DNA of 64,000 nucleotides from Isoetes taiwanensis (taxonomy: Eukaryota > Streptophyta > Lycopodiopsida > Isoetales > Isoetaceae), in assembly GCA_021234155.1 (NCBI GenBank), contig JAJEKV010000008.1, forward strand, positions 20,243,959-20,307,958, in the 5' to 3' direction. Positions 57,447-64,000 of this stretch are shown here, piece after piece. A model generated the notes under the pieces. It saw only the letters and a program-made list of their open reading frames with translations. It did no database searches and had not been told where the DNA came from. Both the position numbers and the translations under genes were made by a program. Each line of letters starts with the position of its first letter. The stretch's first letter is position 1.

Positions 57447-57550
57447 TAGCGTGTATGTTCATTATTGTAGATGGGTTGCTCCTAAAAAAGACCGCAAAAA
57501 GGCGGATCATGTAAAAAAAAATGTTCACTATTGTAGATGGGTTAAATTGA
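57447..57550. repeat. Imperfect ~70 bp tandem pair
   Basis: The words gttcattattgtagatgggt (57458) and gttcactattgtagatgggt (57522) lie ~64 bp apart, separated by a ggcggatcatg spacer. Nothing coding is seen. Confidence 0.5.
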
Positions 57551-57559
57551 AAAACAATC

Positions 57560-58590
57560 TTGTCATCCTTGTAGTAATGAAATATGCGGTCTCTTCATCA
57601 ACTTTACTTGGCTATTTTATGCGGAATAATCAGAGAAATTTGATTCATTGTAAAGGATGCAGCGGGATAAAGTTTGCAATGGGTTATCAAAATTTTTAAA
57701 TTCTCTTTTTCGGTAGGGGAACTTGAAATAAGTTTAATTCTGGTTTTCCACAATTAACTTGATGGTTATTGATATGAATTATTTGAAATGCATAGGCAGG
57801 GCTCGAGTTGCTTCTATTATTATTTTGCCTTTCTTGGCGGACTACCAAATCCTAGAGAAATATTTCCAGGCTGGAGGAAGCTCGACACAATATTTTAACA
57901 GTCTTACCTCACGGTAAGTTAAGAATGATAACAAATTGCAAAACACATTCTCTAATGACAAAAGAAAGTACACATCAAACTTAAAAGCGCTCCCTTCAAT
58001 ACATTGTTAGAAACATCTATCCTGGCGGCAAACATCATATCCAGCCCTTGAAAACTTAAAAATCAAATAATAACACTGAAGAATGTCAGGTGTCCTCACC
58101 TAAAAGAAATGTACCTTGAGGTCATATTCCAAAGTCTCACATGCTCATATCGGCATTGCATGATCTGAGATAGATTTATTGTTCATTCATATACAAATGC
58201 AATATACATATCTAGGGTACAATTAAGCGATATTGAAGACTATGCCAAAAACAAAGCATGAAATACCAAAATATTACTTAGAACAAAAATGAATTTAATA
58301 CTTGATTTACACATCAAGGGCAAGGGTTTGCAACTCAAAAAGGGGAAGGTCTAAGACCAACCTTGCTTAAAATGTATTTAGACTTTCAACAACCACTTCA
58401 TATCGTAAAGAAAAGCAAGAACCTCAAAAATCTTTCCAATACTTGGCTTAGCTTTTTTTTTTTGGGCCAAAATCCAATAAAAAATAGCAATATATATGAT
58501 TAACTTAGCATACCATTTTTCAATACAACATGGAGGTTGGGTCGGCATTTTTTGTTGAGGGGGAATCTCATGATGCCATGTGGCATCCTT
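57560..58590. other. Spacer without a recognised gene
   Basis: AT-rich DNA with short frames only. Confidence 0.5.
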
Positions 58591-58593
58591 TCC

Positions 58594-58741
58594 ATTCCGG
58601 AATGGAAGAACAACACCGTTTGCCAGTTTATAGTTGTACTCCCCTATTTACATGTTTATACTATTGTACTAGCCCATTGTATGGGTCCCATGACCTATTG
58701 GTCTCCGTGGACGTTAAAAAAATCTATTCTATTCTATTCCT
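58594..58741 (+). mobile_element. LINE 3' end with (TTCTA)n tail
   Basis: About 150 bp end in gggtcccatgacctattggt, ggacgttaaaaa and four TTCTA units. The terminal words resemble both LINE B (gggtcccat-gccgattggtc) and LINE A (ggacgttaatg), so this is a heavily 5'-truncated insertion of a related element. Confidence 0.65.
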
Positions 58742-58744
58742 TCA

Positions 58745-60960
58745 CTCTTTCTTCGACAAACTTTGCTTTTAGCCTATGCCTTTTCCATCTTCGAAGATCT
58801 TTCTGCTCTATTTTTTCATGAGCAAGCAATAACAAGCTCATTCCAAAAGATTAGTAACAAGCAACTGGTTTTCTTTTTTTGGCTTGGAATCTCCTGCTGC
58901 ACCATAGCCCAACTCTAGAAGACGATCAATTGCCAAAAGAAAAGCAAAAATGGCTCTCAAACTTCCATGTTGTTGGGGAATGTAACATGGCCCCCTTTTC
59001 CGATTTGGAACGGACCCTCGAACTGCATTACCGCTCCCGAATAATGCCAGTCGCGGGGCTTCCCTTCCAAACTGGAAAAGCATCCCCTATTCCATTTCCC
59101 AATCATATTGTCCACTTTGCGTGTAAAAAAGCTAATATATCTTTCTTTCATCTTGCATCCTGATCTACATGATTACACCTCTATCTGCCACAGCTTCACA
59201 TGGCTTAAAATACCATCTATCTATGTATTCGTTGTGTTTGATATGGAACATTGATTGTCCTAGGAAATAAATTAGCTTGATAATGATATTAAATATGATG
59301 TTTAATTTAAACACATCAAATAGGCTTTGCACTTATGATATTATGCCAATGGTTTAGACTTTGCACCTATGACATCTATGTCAATGATTTGTTGTAACAA
59401 CTAGATCTTGGTTTTAATATTGCCTTGATTGTTATGCACTTTAGTGATGGTTGTTTATGCATATCACATGATGAGCCGTTCAAGCAAATCTAGACCTGCC
59501 AATGGAGTGGACCCTTGTAGCATGTTGATTAGCATTTTATGTGTACACATTATCCTAATAGAGTTGCTTATAGGGACGCATTGAGCAAAATAGGCCCCTT
59601 GCATATGCAAGCAAGCACAACTCTTTTGACCAATTTATATCACCAAGGATTTTGTGCCCTTTATAAGATAAATTTGACGCGCTTTAGAAAATCAAACTTG
59701 TGGGGCAAAGAACATGGGCCAATTAAAAAAGGTTAGAGGAAATATTAAGCACTTGCAAATTCCTGTGGATGTTGTCACATTTTTAACGTGTATTCTTGCA
59801 AACATTGAAGTAGGTGAAACTAGGAAAATAAAAGCCTTTTTTTTGTGCATTGTTTAGATAGCATTAAATGTTCCTTTTCTAGAATCTCATATTCTATTGC
59901 ACTCGTGTTATATCCTAATACAAGATACTAAATTAGAATGTTTTGAAATAGTCAAATAGGACTTAGCGTAACAATTAATGACCTAGGCTTTGAAAAGATT
60001 TTCAGATAAGTTAATGTTTAAGAGGCATTGCAGATGTTATCCAATGCAATTTCTAAATCAATTCATTCATTTGGCGTCTAGCAAGCACATGAGCAGGAAG
60101 ACAAAACAGAAACAAGTCCATGTTACAAAGGTGGCTCAAATGGGGCATTAATCAGACCGATAAGTAATAAAAGCGGAAAACCATCATTAAAGATTGTCTC
60201 ATGGCAAGGGTTAGGTCAAGTGGAGCACTACAGGAAGGGAAGTTTATGAGATGGATCATAACAAGAGCACTACTTAAAGGAAGTTTATCATCTAGATCAT
60301 AACAAGTGGGGGCAATCAGTCACTGAATGCACATTCATCATCTGGAGAAGTGATCCATTCAAGGGGTATCAGTAGTCCAATATGATAGTCTAACATAGGA
60401 AGGAGCCCTAAGCAGCAATTGGAACTATAAGGTCGAGTTTGGAGGCCCCAAGATGGGGTTTACAACTTACATTAGAAATTTTCTTTTCTTTTTTTTTGTT
60501 TTTTTTGGGGGTAATGAAAATTCGGATGAGAATTTTGTAAAACATCTGCTAAAACCGACAAATCAGACGATTTTTTCTTCAAAATCAGACGATATTTCTT
60601 CAAAATCACATTATGCTAGTTTAAGTAAAATCTAAATTCGAGGCATTACATATTTAAAAGCAGGCAAAAGCTTTAAAAAGAACGAGTCAAATGGAATTTC
60701 ATATTCTAAGGTATAAAAAATGCATATTTTTTGATGGCGTATACTGGGGAGCTGGTTTCCACAAATGTGGGCTTTGACCAATGATGAGGCGAGATTCACG
60801 TGGCCGGCGTATGACCGTTCGATCAGATGGTTGATAACCGGAGCCCATATCAGCCTTGTCCGTGTTGAAATTTGCAAAGCGCGTAAGCAACAGTGTCGAA
60901 CGGAAGATATGTCAGATGCGGCCGGAATAAAAGAACAAATCATGTTACACAGAGTAAATT
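58745..60960. other. Spacer without a recognised gene
   Basis: Short frames only, several poly-T/A tracts (60487-60508), no family resemblance. A small duplication of aatcagacgatatttcttca occurs at 60561-60605. Confidence 0.5.
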
Positions 60961-61403
60961 AAGCATGCAGACGATCGTATGCTCTGAAATCCCAAACACC
61001 CAGCCACGATTTCATGCCAAAAAGGTTTTAATTCAATGCTAAAATGTACAATGCTGCATCAACAATCAACATCTGCATTCGTTAGAGTGTCAAAATCCGT
61101 CAAGTCCTTCAATTCTCAGGTCTGTTTCATCAATCCAGCAGATCCGAAACGTTTTCCCACCTCATGAAACAATTTCTGGCATTGGATTTCAGCTCTGAAT
61201 CTTCTGATCAGCAAAAGAAAAAAGAAATCGCTGATCAGTTATTTACAGATCAAAACCTGCGCCCAATTTCTGGATCCCGGGAGAAATAATGTGCCGTTCC
61301 GATCAAAAACCCATATAATTTCTCAATGATCAGGGAAGGATCAATGCGATAAAATTGGGCTCATCATATACAACAAAATTGTACAAAGGATTGATGAAAA
61401 TGG

Positions 61404-62957
61404 TCAGAATTTGGGCGAGAGAATGTCTTGGAGAAGGCCTCCGTTATCAGTGGAGATTAAAGGGCGAGGATTATTGGAGGGATTAGAGGAACCCATTTGC
61501 ATGGCGATGGAGTTGATGCTGTTGTGCTGCAGCGGCGAGTGGGCAGACGGAAGCAAAGAGGGGTAAATAGAACGGGCAAATTGGGCCACAGTTTGAGCAT
61601 ATTGGGCCTCTGCAGTTCCGCGGATTGAAGAGGGGCTGTGGTGCGTATGAACCCCTTCATATGTCGTAATTACCAGACCTGGATCCTTCGAAGATCGCTC
61701 CACCCTTTTCTTCACATGGCATTTTGTGAACGTGCATCTGTAGTAGCTCCTGCATACCCAAATCCGCAAAAACTGAATCAGAATAATGCTTCTGCAGCAG
61801 TATAAGTAATGCTTTAAAATCATCGCTGCAACATGGGCATGCAGGAAAAAAAATGCTTTAACTTAAACCCTTCAATGAAAACCGAAAAGGCCTGCTTAAT
61901 CTGGATGTGGGAAGAAAAAATGCTTCGAATCGCAAATGTTTACAAATTTCCGATCTGTTGCTGTGTGACAGTCGTTCTTCAGAAGGCTTTTCTTTTTGGA
62001 TATGGGTTTGAATCGATCAAGCAAAAGATGAAGCTTAAGTGCATGGAAGTAGAAAAATTTACCTTGGAAATGGGCTATTCTTCACGGCCTTCTGCCCGTA
62101 TTTTCTCCATCTATAACCATCGTCCATAATTTCCTTTTCGCTTCGAGTTTGAATAGCATATCTGGGTTCATGGTTCCGCTTCTTCCCTTTTCGTCTCGAT
62201 CTGCTACCAAAAAAAAACAAAAAAAAAAACTTAGAAAACCGATTTACTTACAACCCAAAAAAACAAACGGAATGCAAGGTTTTGGCTATGGAGCTTACGG
62301 CTGCCGGGTCTCAAAACCCTCGTCTTCCTTTTCAGCATTTTTTCGCTTCAAACCCACAAGCCCTTCGTCGTGGCTAATCTCTTCGTCGCTGCCGGAAGTG
62401 GATATGGAAGAATTGGGCGTTCCAGGAATGTTATTTCTGCATGCATTCTGATCTTCGAGCAGATACGAAGACAGCGAATTAAACACGCTTTTTTCTGAGG
62501 CCGGACTCTGCTGTTGATTTCTTGGCGTGCCGGAGCTAGAAGTTAAAACCAGCCCATTTGGGCTCCACGCCAAATGGGTGCCCACGGAAGAAAAAATATC
62601 CCTCGCCGGAGTAATCTGGGGCTTCATCTCGTGCATGTCCGATCCAATTTCCGACGCCGTTTGATGCGAAAACGAGTAGATTGGATCGGAAAAACCAGAG
62701 CTCTGATATGAATCCTGGATTAATGGCTCGCCCAGAAGCTCCCGCTGTAGATCTTGTAGCATTGCTGTGGTCGAAGGGGCCAATTGGGCCGATTTATTGC
62801 CTTGATTTATATCCGCCCATGCTGTAGCGCCCATTTGCAAACTATTTTGCATCATTTCTACCCCGTTCTCCGGCGGCCCTGCTATATCTTCCCTTGCTAA
62901 CAGCTTAAAAATTCCATCTAAATCACTGTCCATCCCCTCGTGATGAAGAACTTCCAT
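61404..62957 (-). CDS. Group IIc WRKY transcription factor, three exons
   Basis: WRKY factors bind W-box DNA (TTGACC/T) in the nucleus. Exons on the minus strand: 62957-62299, 62200-62063 and 61749-61404; introns of 98 bp (GTAAGC...GCAG) and 313 bp (GTAAAT...TGCAG). The spliced length is 1143 bases, i.e. 380 residues and a TGA stop. Exon 2 encodes a basic RRKGKKR (residues ~222-228), then [20 protein letters not shown] (WRKYGQK at 251-257). Exon 3 starts with SYYRC and gives the zinc finger C-X4-C-X23-H-X-H, typical of group IIc. The second intron splits the arginine of FPR/SYYRC, the conserved R-type intron position. The N-terminal ~220 residues are Ser/Gln-rich with an EEDEGFE-like acidic end. 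The nearest named relatives are probably the AtWRKY8/28/48/57/71 set, but I do not assign an orthologue. Confidence 0.93.
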
Positions 62958-64000
62958 TCTATCAGAATAAACAAAACAAACTCTGTAACCTGCGCTTTAG
63001 ACAACGCTTTTGATCCTACAAAACAGAAAAAAAATCATCAGATTCATCCAACCCATCTCCTTTTTTCCTCATCCAACAGATCCCACAGCATTCAACTTGC
63101 CAAATCTAAAGTTGGTTTGCGAAGCAGCGCATTTGCAGATTGATATGTTCAATCTGCCTGTTAGTAGTATCAGTCAGAAAGAATGCAAAGCAGCAGCGTT
63201 TCGAATCGGACAGTTTTAATGGAACTAGAATTGACTCTTTTGTTTGGAATTCAACATTCGAACTACCTAACCGAGTCCGGCATTAAATCAGTTACAAATT
63301 TAGAAAACAAACGGTGGTCTAACACACCCAATTCCTAAAAGCTGTGTTCCGTCAAGGCAGCTATGGTGGTTGCGTTTGGCATTTTCTGGCCTAAGATTAG
63401 AATGGACCCAGAAAAAGAAATGCCTTAGAATGGACCCAAATGCATCAAAATGGTCCCAAATGGATAGATTCCTAAGCTTGCTTCAGAAATGGGATAATTC
63501 CGGCTCTTCCTAAAACTAGGACAGAAATGGGTTCTAAAATGCCAGATAGTGGAAGATTATGTGAGCCCAGGTGAAGAAATGAAGAAATTATATGCATGAT
63601 CAAGCAGAAACAGTGCAGAGACAGAAGAGAAATAGGAGAAACATTTCCGAAACAGATCGGAATACTACCTTGAGAATTGGGGAGCAAATAGTTGCATGCC
63701 AATTCCGGCAAAAAATTTGGAGCAGGGGTGTTGAAGAAAGAAATTGGTTGAAATGGCTGAGAAGGGACGGGTTAAAAGGCGAGGAAGGTCGCCGGAATGG
63801 AATGTCAAAGGCGAGTAAGGGCAGGGGGGAGTTCACGGGCCACCATAGCCAGAAAAAACCAAGCTTTTTTTGGCGCACCGACCGACCACTTTCGTGCTTC
63901 CAAAGGAAAGCCTTCTTCGAACCGAAAAAACAAACGAGGCCGGACCTCAATTTATTATTCGTTTTGCTTTCGGGAAGGTCAACTGCGAGTAGAAACAAAA
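62958..64000 (-). promoter_or_regulatory. WRKY 5' leader and upstream region
   Basis: No supported coding gene is seen. A possible leader intron has a donor CTCAAG/GTAGTATT at ~63667 and an acceptor GCGCAG/GTTACAG near 62990. Many TTTT-rich tracts lie between. The true transcription start is probably near or beyond the right edge. This reading is inference from splice-like words only. Confidence 0.35.

Noticed and set aside
63600-63998. 132-codon minus-strand frame upstream of the WRKY gene
   Set aside because: No domain, no convincing start context, and it reaches the window edge; more likely leader or promoter sequence.

Overview
The window is nuclear DNA of a land plant with a large, repeat-rich genome. 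It has a PLS-class DYW pentatricopeptide repeat (PPR) gene, a group IIc WRKY gene with the plant-typical intron inside the WRKY domain, tRNA-derived SINEs, LINEs, a Helitron fragment and many decayed transposons. The PPR style suggests a fern or another slowly purging vascular lineage, but the sequence alone does not settle the taxon. Only two genes look like functional host genes: the DYW-PPR gene (26124-28280, minus) and the WRKY gene (61404-62957, minus, three exons).

Region 1 (1-22.6 kb) is a nest of recent duplications. A 4-5 kb unit (D1) occurs at 1813-5733 and again at 17148-22440. Each copy carries a minus-strand chimera of a receptor-kinase fragment and a glycosyl hydrolase family 9 fragment. 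A 2.6 kb unit (D2, with exons of a chloroplast-type copper P-type ATPase) occurs at 8258-10857 and 13276-15908, with a 5'-truncated LINE exactly between the copies. A DUF569-like fragment lies in a segment present only in the first D1 copy. A MITE with ~75 bp inverted ends is complete at 17057-17398 and split elsewhere.

Region 2 (22.8-33.7 kb) has a second LINE family, the intact PPR gene, a tandem SINE array and a truncated, damaged second copy of the PPR gene. A third, shorter copy lies at 49.1-51.0 kb.

Region 3 (33.7-48.5 kb) is the most unusual part. Palindromic blocks rich in TTCTAGAA (matching heat-shock-element spacing) flank an 8.4 kb DNA transposon at 36572-44982, with inverted ends and an apparent 4-bp ATTT target duplication. 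On the plus strand it encodes a decayed DDE-type transposase-like protein with a VGHTHDQIDQ block. Divergently, on the minus strand, it encodes a broken multi-exon gene whose parts match a bacterial-type beta-class DNA N4/N6 methyltransferase. The element also holds arrays of a perfect 16-bp palindrome. A Helitron remnant with a convincing 3' hairpin and CTAG end follows.

Region 4 (48.5-61 kb) is mostly non-genic, with a Merlin-type transposase remnant, LINE pieces and tandem repeats. Region 5 (61.4-64 kb) is the WRKY gene and its upstream leader.

A pattern cuts across the window. Where paralogous copies can be compared by eye, many differences fall on CAG or CTG, often as small indels, while the intact PPR gene keeps these triplets. 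This may be a consensus error in CHG-methylated DNA, so frameshifts called here may be partly artefactual.
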